64,000 bases of DNA from Desulforhopalus sp. (GTDB lineage Bacteria > Desulfobacterota > Desulfobulbia > Desulfobulbales > Desulfocapsaceae). The stretch spans positions 1 to 64,000 of the forward strand of contig JAOTRX010000002.1 of assembly GCA_030247675.1 (NCBI GenBank), given 5' to 3'. The translations under genes were made by a program, and so were the position numbers. Positions 39,976 through 47,764 of this stretch are shown piece after piece. The notes below the pieces were generated by a model. It did no database searches and was not told the origin of the DNA. It saw nothing but the letters and a program-made list of their open reading frames with translations. The first letter of the stretch is position 1, and each line of letters opens with the position of its first letter.

Positions 39976-40515
39976 ATGATGTTCGAAACCTTGCCTGGTA
40001 GCCGGGTCGGGCAGCTGCTGCCGCCGCTGACGGTAAAAGATCAGAGTGGTCGCGAGATCAATCTTGTGCAATTTCGGGGGGACTGGCTGTTGTTGGTCTT
40101 TCACCGCCACCTCTCTTGACTGCCCTGCCGGGAGCATGTGTCACAGTTGTGGCAACAAAAGGAGCGCATAGAAGATTTGCGGATGAAGGTGATGGTTGTC
40201 TCCTTTCAGGTGCCGCAACAGAAAGCCACTGGGATGTTTACATATTGCTCAGATAGTGATGAAAGGAAACTCTATCGGCATTTCGGCATGCTGAAGGCGG
40301 GATTTTGGGATCTTTGGGGGCCGCGCAGTCTCTTTGCCTATCTCCTGCTTTTGTTGAAAGGGCGAAAAATCGAGTCGTCGGCAGCTGATATCCACCAGCG
40401 CGGCGGAGATGTGCTCATTGATCCGCAAGGGTGGGTGCGTTTCCACCATATTGGTAGGGGGCCGGCAGATAGACCGGCTATTGAAACAATTTTCCAGGTG
40501 GTTGAGAAGGGGTAG
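39976..40515 (+). CDS. Peroxiredoxin-like selenoprotein with UxxC motif (in-frame UGA at 40117-40119)
   Basis: Read through a single in-frame TGA at 40117, this is a 179-aa thioredoxin-fold protein of the AhpC/TSA (Prx-like 2) type. It runs GSRVGQLLPPLTVKDQSG, then INLVQFRGDWLLLVFHRHLS-U-LPCREHVSQL, then MKVMVVSFQVPQQ. Sec at residue 48 replaces the first cysteine of the expected CxxC, giving U-L-P-C. The ATG at 39976 has GAGGA seven bases upstream. The reading frame and homology continue unbroken on both sides, and a SECIS-like hairpin follows. Likely role: selenol-based thiol or peroxide reductase. A simple pseudogene with one stop is the alternative, less likely because the stop falls exactly on the redox cysteine. 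Confidence 0.85.
40117..40154 (+). promoter_or_regulatory. Sec UGA codon and candidate SECIS hairpin of the peroxiredoxin-like gene
   Basis: UGUCAC (40139-40144) pairs with GUGGCA (40149-40154), six pairs including one G-U, around the loop AGUU. The loop begins 25 bases after the UGA and has a G in its second position. This fits the published pattern for bacterial SECIS elements: loop 16-37 bases downstream, G within the first two loop bases, stem of at least four pairs. Folded by eye. Confidence 0.6.
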
Positions 40516-40597
40516 CCGGCAGCATTTGGTATGGGGACGCTGCTACGCCAGCCCAGATTGTGGCCGGCGTAGCGGTATTTGACTGAAGAGTGCTCGT

Positions 40598-41296
40598 TCA
40601 GCGTTGCTCCTCTATAAAATCCTGAACCGCCTTGCTCAGCGAGAGCCCTGCGGCGAGATTATCGAGCCAGGCACGTTCGCCGGGGCTGTCGATGGCGATG
40701 GCATTGGTGGCCAGGATGTACATGGTTTTAGCGATTGAGGGATCGGATATTCCGGCGGTCAGCTCGGCAATCGACCGTGGCTGGTGCAGCTCATCGAGAA
40801 TGAACAGCCGTTCCTCCTGACTGAGATCGGTGGTTCGCAACCGCGCCAGGATGGCCTTTTCCTCTTCCTCATCAAAGGTGCCGTCGGCGTGGGCGGCGGC
40901 AATCATTACCCTGATCATCCGGATGGCCAGTTCCTGGGTGTCCATTGCGCCGGCGCCCCCCGGAGCTACAGCGACTGAAGCACCCGGTTGCGGCTCCGCC
41001 ATCGCCGGTGAAACCTGCGGTGGTTGCGGCGGCGGTGGTGGTGTGGCCGGACCGCCCCAGGCGGGAGCGGATGGCGGTGGCGGCGGTTGGGCCGGGAGGT
41101 TGGCGGGCGGTGCCGGGCTCTGTTTTTTTTCTTTCAGGATTTCATAGGCACCTATTCCAAGGCCGATTGCGGTCATCAAACCGCCACCGGTGGCGAGGCT
41201 GCCTAGGAGGGAACTCTTCTTTTTTTTATGGTGGGAGTGACCTGATCCCATCACCTCACTTAGAACTTTTCCCAATAGTTGTTCAGCGTTGAACAT
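40598..41296 (-). CDS. DUF533 / TerB-like protein with proline-rich linker
   Basis: About 232 aa from MFNAEQLLGKVL at 41296 (the frame opens at 41338). The N-terminus has a short membrane-like glycine-rich helix (LLGSLATGGGLMTAIGLGIGAYEIL) preceded by a His/Lys stretch (GHSHHKKKKSS). A long proline-rich linker of about 60 residues follows. The C-terminal 110 residues form an all-helical TerB-like domain with an acidic EF-like segment (AAAHADGTFDEEEEKAILARL) as in DUF533 (YebE-type) proteins. It may be a membrane-associated metal-sensing or stress protein; the function is unknown. It stands alone on the minus strand. Confidence 0.8.
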   Translation of the reverse strand: MFNAEQLLGKVLSEVMGSGHSHHKKKKSSLLGSLATGGGLMTAIGLGIGAYEILKEKKQSPAPPANLPAQPPPPPSAPAWGGPATPPPPPQPPQVSPAMAEPQPGASVAVAPGGAGAMDTQELAIRMIRVMIAAAHADGTFDEEEEKAILARLRTTDLSQEERLFILDELHQPRSIAELTAGISDPSIAKTMYILATNAIAIDSPGERAWLDNLAAGLSLSKAVQDFIEEQR

Positions 41297-41455
41297 GGTG
41301 TTTTTGGCCTGTGGTAAAGGTGGGTAAGGAGGACGCACAGTGTTGTGTATCCTCGTTTTGACGACAAGATTATAACAACCTTTAACGGAAAGGCAAATCG
41401 ATTAGGCTGGAGCCGTGAGTCGCCGAGAGCGAGGGCATTTTCCTCCTTTATGCAA

Positions 41456-42226
41456 TTAGTCCGGCAGCCGCAGTATCCGTTTGGCATTGGCCGTGGTGTA
41501 TCGGGCGACGACCTCCGGCCCTTCGCCCCTCAGAGCGGCCAGTGCGGCAACCACCTCGGGGAGGTGTTCCGGCAGGTTGTCTTCGTCGCGGTGGCCGGCA
41601 AGGGGTATGTCGGGGGCATCGGTCTCGACCACGAGAACCTCAGGCGGCAGTTCGGTGGCGGTTTTTCTGATCCGTCTGGCGCGGTCATAAGTGATGGTAC
41701 CGCAGATGGCGATGAGAAAGCCGAGCTGGATGAACTGGTCTGCCTGTTGCTTGCTGCCGTTGAAGGCATGGACAATGCCGCCATGGCGGAAGGCCTTTCT
41801 TCTGAGCGTTGCCAGGACCTGGTCGTGGGCCTTGCGGACATGGAGGAGAACCGGCAGACCTGCGCTGGCGGCAATCTGCAGCTGCCGCTCAAAGAGCTGC
41901 TGCTGGACGTTTCGATCAAGACCCGGGACATGGTAGTCAAGGCCTATCTCGCCGATTGCCACAAGGCCACCCCCGGCCACCAACCCCTCAAGCTCCTGCA
42001 GATGCTCGGGGCGATGGTGGGCAAGGTACATGGGATGCAGGCCGGGAGCGGCGAGGAGGCCATCATCCTGACTGGCTAGGTGCATGATTCGTTGCCACCC
42101 CGCCCGGTCAACCCCCGGCATGACCATTTTCCCCACGCCCACCCCTTTGGCATTGGAGACTAAATGCTCGAAACGGCTTGAAAACTGGCAGATGTCGATA
42201 TGACAATGGGTGTCGATGAGTTCCAT
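41456..42226 (-). CDS. TatD family metal-dependent hydrolase
   Basis: A 256-aa TIM-barrel metallohydrolase. It has the N-terminal metal motif ELIDTHCHIDI (HxH), AAPGLHPMYLAH, the GEIGLDYHVPG glutamate, FERQLQIAASAGLPVLLHVRKAHDQVL, GGIVHAFNGS and the C-terminal VVETDAPDIPLAG. These are all family markers of TatD-type 3'-5' DNases or deacylases. The ATG at 42226 (MELIDTHCHID) is preferred over the frame opening at 42310. It follows the AlgJ-like gene on the same strand after about 90 bp. Confidence 0.9.
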   Translation of the reverse strand: MELIDTHCHIDICQFSSRFEHLVSNAKGVGVGKMVMPGVDRAGWQRIMHLASQDDGLLAAPGLHPMYLAHHRPEHLQELEGLVAGGGLVAIGEIGLDYHVPGLDRNVQQQLFERQLQIAASAGLPVLLHVRKAHDQVLATLRRKAFRHGGIVHAFNGSKQQADQFIQLGFLIAICGTITYDRARRIRKTATELPPEVLVVETDAPDIPLAGHRDEDNLPEHLPEVVAALAALRGEGPEVVARYTTANAKRILRLPD

Positions 42227-42318
42227 GCTGAGGCCTTTTTGCACCTGGGTACTGCTCTTTTTGAAATCGTCGATAATTTGTCCAATAAACCGCTGAGCTT
42301 CTCTTGCCATGCGACCGC

Positions 42319-43476
42319 TTATCGTGTCGGTACCTTATAGAAATCCCGTTCAACCACCTCTTCAATAACGAGATCAGGGGTGAAGCGAGAAAGGATCTCC
42401 TCCATATTTTGCTGGTCGTAGGGTTTCCACAGGTAGATCGATTCCTTGAAGTTCTCTGAAAGGAAAGGTTCGAGGGCATTCATAAAGGAATCGCGGAAGA
42501 TGACCGCCCGCATCTGCTTTGTCTGACATCTCTTGGAAAAATGATACTGACCCTTGCTGGTGTCAATGTTGGTCAGGCCGAATTGGGATACGGGAAAGGG
42601 CCACCTGCACAGGTGGACGTCGTCGACCACCGGATAGGTTTCAGAGATCTCGAGGTCGCTCCGCGCCATCAGGGCCAGGTCGCAGCCTATCGTCTCCGAG
42701 CAGCGTTCGGTCCTGTCCTGGCCGAAGTGAAAATCGTGGCGAAACTCCTTGTTGGGGAATTTTTCCTGCAGGGAACCGATTATAGCCAGATAGGCAACAA
42801 AGGCCCCCCGATGATTCCAGTGGGTGTCGGCTTTATGAAACAACTGATGCTGCGACTTGGCGGAGAGCATTGGCGTATGCAGGTCCACCACAAACTCCAG
42901 GGGTTGGCTCTGCAGTCGCTGGCGGAGCTGTTGAAAACGGCTGGCGCCATTCAGTTGTGACAGGGAACCCGGCATGAATTCCGGATAGATCGACTGCTTG
43001 TTGGGTGCGATTACCAGCAGGTATTGAATGCCCCTTGCCTTCAACCACTGGTGCTTTTTTTGGGCTGCGTGTATCCATGCGGTCAATTTTTCCTCACCGA
43101 GGACGGCTTTCCCCTGGTAGTCCTGCAATTGGTCTTCGGCGATAAAATAGAGCCATCCTTCCTGGCCCTGCAAAACCGTTTTGTCAACCCCGGAGATGCC
43201 GAACCGATGCCGTATCTCTTTGTAATAGCGGTTGATAAAAAAATCCCTAAACCCGAAATTATCGCTGAGGAAACTCTCCAGATTGTGGATAAAGGCCGGC
43301 AGGTCGGCAATCGAGCTTGGCAGGGGAGGTGGATCGGCAAGCGCTCTTTTTTCAGCATCCGACCAGCGTGGTTCCGGGAGAAAGAGCATTTTCAGGCCGG
43401 GGATAAAGACCACGGCAAGAAAGAGTAGGATGATCCCTTTCTGGTGCCAGCTGTGGGTAATGGCTGTTGCCTTCAT
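42319..43476 (-). CDS. AlgJ/AlgX-like SGNH-hydrolase acetyltransferase partner
   Basis: A 385-aa protein with one N-terminal membrane anchor (GIILLFLAVVFIPGLKMLFLP) and a periplasmic SGNH-type domain as in AlgJ/AlgX/DltD-like proteins. Seen: YLLVIAPNKQSIYPEFMP, the catalytic D-H pair in HKADTHWNHRGAFVAYLAI and the serine-bearing MRAVIFRDSFMNALEPFLSENF block. It forms a pair with the MBOAT gene just upstream (two bases apart). Together they would O-acetylate an exported polysaccharide. No polymer synthesis genes are adjacent, so the acceptor is unknown. Confidence 0.88.
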   Translation of the reverse strand: MKATAITHSWHQKGIILLFLAVVFIPGLKMLFLPEPRWSDAEKRALADPPPLPSSIADLPAFIHNLESFLSDNFGFRDFFINRYYKEIRHRFGISGVDKTVLQGQEGWLYFIAEDQLQDYQGKAVLGEEKLTAWIHAAQKKHQWLKARGIQYLLVIAPNKQSIYPEFMPGSLSQLNGASRFQQLRQRLQSQPLEFVVDLHTPMLSAKSQHQLFHKADTHWNHRGAFVAYLAIIGSLQEKFPNKEFRHDFHFGQDRTERCSETIGCDLALMARSDLEISETYPVVDDVHLCRWPFPVSQFGLTNIDTSKGQYHFSKRCQTKQMRAVIFRDSFMNALEPFLSENFKESIYLWKPYDQQNMEEILSRFTPDLVIEEVVERDFYKVPTR

Positions 43477-43479
43477 CTG

Positions 43480-44928
43480 CTAGAACCGGAAATAGATGAA
43501 AGGATTGTAGGCACCCGCCGCCAAACTGATGATGGTCAGATAGGAAAGGACGCCGAGGGTGCCGAGATGGACGGCAGAAAATCCGTGCTGCAGCCAGGTA
43601 CGGCCCGCCATCTGAGGAGCTTTTGCCAGTCGGGTCATATATCCCCGCAACCAGGGAAAGACCGGCAAGGCGAAGAGGATGGCACAGCCGAGCTCGAAGG
43701 TCGATTTGTTGTTAAGGATCATACCAAGGCTCAGGCCGCCTGCGGTTGCAGTCAATCCAGACATGGTTGCCAGGTAGCCGGTGGCGGCGGTCAGGGTCTC
43801 CGAGCGAAAGAGAACCCAGCCGATCATGACCAGGAACATGGTAAGGATGTGGCGGAGTGGCAGCCATAAACCCGACTGCACCTTGCCATACCAGCCCCTT
43901 TCGAGGACCAGGAACAGGCCGTGATACAGGCCCCAGGCGATAAAAGTCCAGCTGGCGCCATGCCACAGGCCGCAGAGGAAAAACACCAGGACAAGGTTGA
44001 TGTGAGTCCGCATCGGTGATTTTCGGTTTCCTCCCAGTGGGATATAAATATAGTCGCGGAGCCAGGTGGACAGGCTGATGTGCCAGCGTCTCCAGAATTC
44101 TCGTATTGAGGCCGAGAGGTAGGGATAATTGAAATTCTCGGGGAAGGTGAAGCCGAAGAGCTTGCCGAGGCCAATCGCCATATCGGAATAGCCGGAGAAA
44201 TCAAAATATATCTGCAGGCTATAGCAGAGTGCTCCGAGCCAGGCGAGGCCCGTAGTAAGGTCGGCAGCCGGCAGGGCAAAGACCTGATCGGCAATAGCCG
44301 CCATGGGGTTGGCGAGCAATACCTTCTTGGCAAGGCCGTAGAAGAACCGCTCCGCTCCTGCTGCAAAATCACTGGTGGTCACCCGCCTGTTGGTGAGTTC
44401 TAAGGCTATCTGGTTATAGCGGACGATCGGTCCGGCGATCAGTTGCGGGAAGAGGGCAATATAGAGGCTCAGCGAGATGATGTTGTTCTGGGGTGGCACC
44501 TCACGCCGGTAGACATCGACGATGTAGCTTATCGCCTGGAAGGTGAAAAAGGAGATGCCGACCGGCAGATGAACCGGTGTAAGGTCAACCGTCGGCAGGT
44601 GTACATGGGTCAGCAGAAGGTTGACGTTGTCGGTGAGGAAATGCGCGTACTTGAAATACCCGAGAAGACAGAGATTGCCGGTGATGCCCAGCGCTAAAAG
44701 CATTTTCGACGGTTTTGTGGCGTTTCCGAGGAAGATCAGCCTGCCGCAGAGGTAGTTGAGGCCGATGGAGGCAAGCATGACCAGGAGGTATAGCCCTTCG
44801 CCCCAGCTGTAGAAAAGCAGGCTGGTTACCAGCAGAATGCCATTGCGCATCCTGGCGCCGGCAAAGGGATATACCAGGAGAACCAGCGGCAGAAAGAAGA
44901 AGAGAAAGGTAATTGATGAAAAAACCAT
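43480..44928 (-). CDS. AlgI-like MBOAT O-acyltransferase
   Basis: A 482-aa multi-pass inner-membrane protein of the MBOAT family. The start MVFSSITFLFFFLPLVLLVYP is typical of AlgI/PatA/DltB-type proteins. The core has PVGISFFTFQAISYIVDVYR, LFPQLIAGPIVRY, the ISFEFSGYSDMAIGLG-like segment YFDFSGYSDMAIGLG, EFWRRWHISLSTWLRDYIYIPLGGN, and the MBOAT histidine in FFLCGLWHGASWTFIAWGLYHG. It passes acetyl groups across the membrane to its periplasmic partner (the next gene). The pair is one transcript on the minus strand. Confidence 0.93.
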   Translation of the reverse strand: MVFSSITFLFFFLPLVLLVYPFAGARMRNGILLVTSLLFYSWGEGLYLLVMLASIGLNYLCGRLIFLGNATKPSKMLLALGITGNLCLLGYFKYAHFLTDNVNLLLTHVHLPTVDLTPVHLPVGISFFTFQAISYIVDVYRREVPPQNNIISLSLYIALFPQLIAGPIVRYNQIALELTNRRVTTSDFAAGAERFFYGLAKKVLLANPMAAIADQVFALPAADLTTGLAWLGALCYSLQIYFDFSGYSDMAIGLGKLFGFTFPENFNYPYLSASIREFWRRWHISLSTWLRDYIYIPLGGNRKSPMRTHINLVLVFFLCGLWHGASWTFIAWGLYHGLFLVLERGWYGKVQSGLWLPLRHILTMFLVMIGWVLFRSETLTAATGYLATMSGLTATAGGLSLGMILNNKSTFELGCAILFALPVFPWLRGYMTRLAKAPQMAGRTWLQHGFSAVHLGTLGVLSYLTIISLAAGAYNPFIYFRF

Positions 44929-45239
44929 AACCAGCAGGGTATTTGCCCGGCAGAATAAACCGATGATGCCGGACGGCGTATTCGTTAAGATGTCAGGGGT
45001 TTTTCGGAGGTCCGTGAAAGCGCCTGCCCTAGCAGGGCACTTGATCGAATGACTACTACCTTCTCAAAAATGTTTCCGCAATATTTTTTCTCTTGCATCC
45101 AGCTGCCAATACTGGATCATTCTGCATATGGTTTCTCCAAACCAACGGCTATGTTACAAGCGGATTACTAAAAAGTGGCGATCTTGAACAGGACCTTTGT
45201 CCTCTAGGCGAAGGCAGCAATAAACAAGGAGCAAAGGGA
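44929..45239. other. Intergenic region between divergent genes
   Basis: A 311-bp spacer between the AlgI-like gene (minus) and the second 2-oxoacid oxidoreductase (plus). A short inverted repeat TGCCCT/AGGGCA lies at 45025-45039. AAGGAG followed by AAAGGGA just before 45240 is the ribosome site of the plus-strand operon. I could not place a convincing promoter. Confidence 0.5.
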
Positions 45240-46358
45240 ATGACCCAGAGTTTTCTCGAAGGCAATGAGGCGATAGCCCGGGGGGCAATGGCGGCCGGCT
45301 GCCGTTTCTTTGCCGGCTATCCGATCACCCCGGCGACATCGATCTACCAACAGATGTTGCAATTGTTGCCGCCGGCTGGAGGTGTGTGCATGCAGGGCGA
45401 GGACGAGATCGCCTCCATCGGTTTCTGCCTGGGTGCTTCGATGGCCGGGGCAAAGGCCATGACCGCCACCTCGGGTCCGGGAATCAGCCTGTACAGCGAG
45501 CAGATTTCCTTTGCCATCGGCGGTGAGATTCCCCTGGTGATCGTCGATGTTCAGCGGCTCGGGCCGTCGACCGGCTCGGCCACCAAGGGGGCGGACGGAG
45601 ACATTCAATTTCTCCGTTGGGGTAACAGCGGCGGGATGCCGGTCATCGTCCTTGCTCCGGTTGATGTTCGGGATTGCTTTCTCCTCACTATCGACGCCTT
45701 CAACCTCGCTGAACGTTACCGCTGCCCGGTGTTTATCGCCTCGAACAAGGAAATCGGCATGACCCGCGAGAACGTCGATCTGGACAGTCTTCCTGTGCCA
45801 AACCTCGAAGAGCGACTGACGTGTCCGGAAGGATTTCCGGGTGGCCCCTTTACGCCCCTGTCCGGCCGGAATGTCCCCTCTTTTTTCCCGGTAGGTGGAG
45901 AGAAGTTGTCGCGGCAGACCTCATCGACCCATGGTGAGGATGGTTATATCACCACCGACCCGGCAGCCATTGAGGCCGGGATCTTGCGGATGGAGGCAAA
46001 GTTGCTTGGCGCGATCAGCGATTTTAGCTACCATGAATACGATGGCACAGCCGACGATTCCATCCTCCTGGTGGTCTACGGAGTGACCGCCAGGGCTGCG
46101 AAAAGGGCGGTAGGGGAGCTGCGGCGCTTGGGATATAAGGTCGCCCTGTTGATCCTCAAAACCCTCTATCCGGTGCCGGAAGCCTGTATCCGCAGACATC
46201 TGCAAGGTAAAAGCAGGGTCGTCGTCATCGAGATGAATCTTGGCCAGTATGTCCGCGAGATCGAACGGCTGGCCGGTGGTCTGCCGGTGAGCTTTTATGG
46301 CCGGATGAATGGCGAACTGATACGCCCTGAAGATATAGTTGAAAAGGTGATGTCATGA
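45240..46358 (+). CDS. Second 2-oxoacid:ferredoxin oxidoreductase, alpha subunit
   Basis: A 372-aa KorA-type subunit: EGNEAIARGAMAAGCRFFAGYPITPATSIYQQM, QGEDEIASIGFCLGASMAGAKAMTATSGPG, VDVQRLGPSTGSATKGADGDI and VVIEMNLGQYVREIERL. Start: ATG at 45240 with AAGGAGCAAAGGGA upstream; the frame opens at 45093 in unrelated sequence. It overlaps the next gene by four bases. It differs clearly from the first set at 30.4 kb (no ferredoxin subunit, different spacing blocks), so it probably uses another oxoacid such as a branched-chain or aromatic one. Substrate not decidable from sequence. Confidence 0.87.
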   Translation: MTQSFLEGNEAIARGAMAAGCRFFAGYPITPATSIYQQMLQLLPPAGGVCMQGEDEIASIGFCLGASMAGAKAMTATSGPGISLYSEQISFAIGGEIPLVIVDVQRLGPSTGSATKGADGDIQFLRWGNSGGMPVIVLAPVDVRDCFLLTIDAFNLAERYRCPVFIASNKEIGMTRENVDLDSLPVPNLEERLTCPEGFPGGPFTPLSGRNVPSFFPVGGEKLSRQTSSTHGEDGYITTDPAAIEAGILRMEAKLLGAISDFSYHEYDGTADDSILLVVYGVTARAAKRAVGELRRLGYKVALLILKTLYPVPEACIRRHLQGKSRVVVIEMNLGQYVREIERLAGGLPVSFYGRMNGELIRPEDIVEKVMS

Positions 46359-47647
46359 CCAGTTTACTTAACCGGCAGCGGCCTCCGGCCTTTTGTCCGG
46401 GCTGCGGCCATGAAGCGGTGGTTCGCGCCCTTGACCAGGCCCTGCAGAAGCAGGGCCTCACCGGCCAGGAAGTGGCAATTGTCAGTGATATCGGCTGTTC
46501 CGGGCTCTTTGACACCTTTTTTAATACCCACGCCATGCATGGTTTGCACGGTCGCGCCTTAACCTATGCAACCGGCATTAAAATGACCAGGCCCGAGCTG
46601 CGGGTTATCGTCGTCATGGGCGATGGCGGGCTGGGAATCGGCGGCGCCCACGTCCTCAGCAGTTGTCGGCGAAACCTCGATATCACTCTGCTTATACTCA
46701 ATAATTTTAACTATGGCATGACCGGCGGCCAGTGTTCCGCCACCACACCGACGGATGGCCGGACCGCCTCGGGCTTTCTCGGTGAGCTGGAGGCACCTCT
46801 TGATATCTGCCGAGTGGCTGTGGCCGCAGGCGCCCCCTATGTGCAGCGAACCCTCGCCACCGGCAAGACCCTGGCGGACGAGCTGGTACAGGCGATGCGC
46901 TATCCCGGGTTTTCCCTGGTAGATATCTGGGGCCTGTGCCCAGGGCGCTATACCAAGAAAAATCGACTCACCCTGGCGCAGATGGCAGATGATATCAAGG
47001 CCAGCGGGGTGGTGCCGGGGCCGGTTGCCGCCAATGAGCGAGAAGAATATGCTGCCCATTATCGCCGCCTGGCGGGCAGCGCCCCCGCCGCTTCGCCACC
47101 TTTGTCCGTTGCGGTGGTGGGTGAGGCACCCATTGGCAAGCGTTGCGGGGTGCTGCTCCTTGGGGCGGCAGGGCAGTACATCAATACCCTCGGGGAAATC
47201 CTTTGCCTTGCCGGGATGAGCGGCGGCCTGCATGTCAGCCAGAAAAACGATTATCCGATCACCGTGCTGCGCGGCCATTCCATTGCCGAGGTGGTGCTGG
47301 ATCACCAACCGATTGATTATACGGGCATTGGTATTCCGGCTGTTGTCGTCTGCGTCGCCGCCGAGGGTGTGGCGAGGAGAAAAGAGATCTTCGGCGCGCT
47401 TCCGGAAGACGCCTTGGTCGTCAAAGACAGTGCCCTTCCCTTGCCGGACACCCGGGCAAGGGTCGTCAGTGTCGACTTTGCCGGTTTGGGTATCGGGGCG
47501 TCGGAGCGGGGCCAGGCGGCTCTTGCCGTGGTTGCCCGAGAGGGACTTCTTACCCGGGAGATGCTTATCGCCGGGTTATCGCTTCGGTATCACGGTAAAA
47601 TGCTCGACAAGGCCATGGCCGTGGTGGGGTTGATCTATAAACGGTGA
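46355..47647 (+). CDS. Second 2-oxoacid:ferredoxin oxidoreductase, fused beta-gamma subunit
   Basis: A 430-aa fusion. Residues 1-245 are the TPP/iron-sulfur beta subunit, with PAFCPGCGHEAVV, DIGCSGLF and LCPGRYTKKN cysteines and the TPP motif MGDGGLGIGGAHVLSSCRRN plus NNFNYGMTGGQ. After a linker rich in Ala and Pro, residues 250-430 are a gamma domain. It starts SVAVVGEAPIGKRCGVLLLGAAGQYINTLGEILCLAGMSGGLHVSQKNDYP, with a changed G-G-Q-G motif (GAAGQY). No delta ferredoxin gene accompanies the pair; electrons would pass from the beta [4Fe-4S] directly to free ferredoxin. Confidence 0.87.
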   Translation: MTSLLNRQRPPAFCPGCGHEAVVRALDQALQKQGLTGQEVAIVSDIGCSGLFDTFFNTHAMHGLHGRALTYATGIKMTRPELRVIVVMGDGGLGIGGAHVLSSCRRNLDITLLILNNFNYGMTGGQCSATTPTDGRTASGFLGELEAPLDICRVAVAAGAPYVQRTLATGKTLADELVQAMRYPGFSLVDIWGLCPGRYTKKNRLTLAQMADDIKASGVVPGPVAANEREEYAAHYRRLAGSAPAASPPLSVAVVGEAPIGKRCGVLLLGAAGQYINTLGEILCLAGMSGGLHVSQKNDYPITVLRGHSIAEVVLDHQPIDYTGIGIPAVVVCVAAEGVARRKEIFGALPEDALVVKDSALPLPDTRARVVSVDFAGLGIGASERGQAALAVVAREGLLTREMLIAGLSLRYHGKMLDKAMAVVGLIYKR

Positions 47648-47656
47648 TTTAAGATC

Positions 47657-47764
47657 ATACCCCAAGGGCATGAGTTTCGTTTGCGCAGACAAGCTGCTCA
47701 ACTCAGCTTTATACCGCAAGGGCATGAGTTTCGTTTGAGCAAGCAAGTTGCTCAACTCAGCTTT
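47657..47764. repeat. Two 54-bp tandem direct repeats with conserved hairpin
   Basis: Copies at 47657-47710 and 47711-47764 differ at about five positions. Each contains an inverted repeat: TTGAGCAA / TTGCTCAA around GCAAG in copy 2 (47735-47755), and TTGCGCAG / CTGCTCAA in copy 1 (47681-47701). The innermost pair is A-T in copy 2 and G-C in copy 1, a compensating change. They lie between convergent genes. A spurious minus-strand frame translates them as an 18-residue repeat. Confidence 0.85.

Noticed and set aside
40138..40515. Independent 125-aa gene
   Set aside because: Its start lies after the UxxC motif and has no ribosome site; it is the 3' part of the selenoprotein gene starting at 39976.
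40830..41292. Plus-strand glycine- and arginine-rich frames
   Set aside because: They are antisense to the proline-rich linker of the DUF533-like gene, where GC-rich codons keep all frames open.
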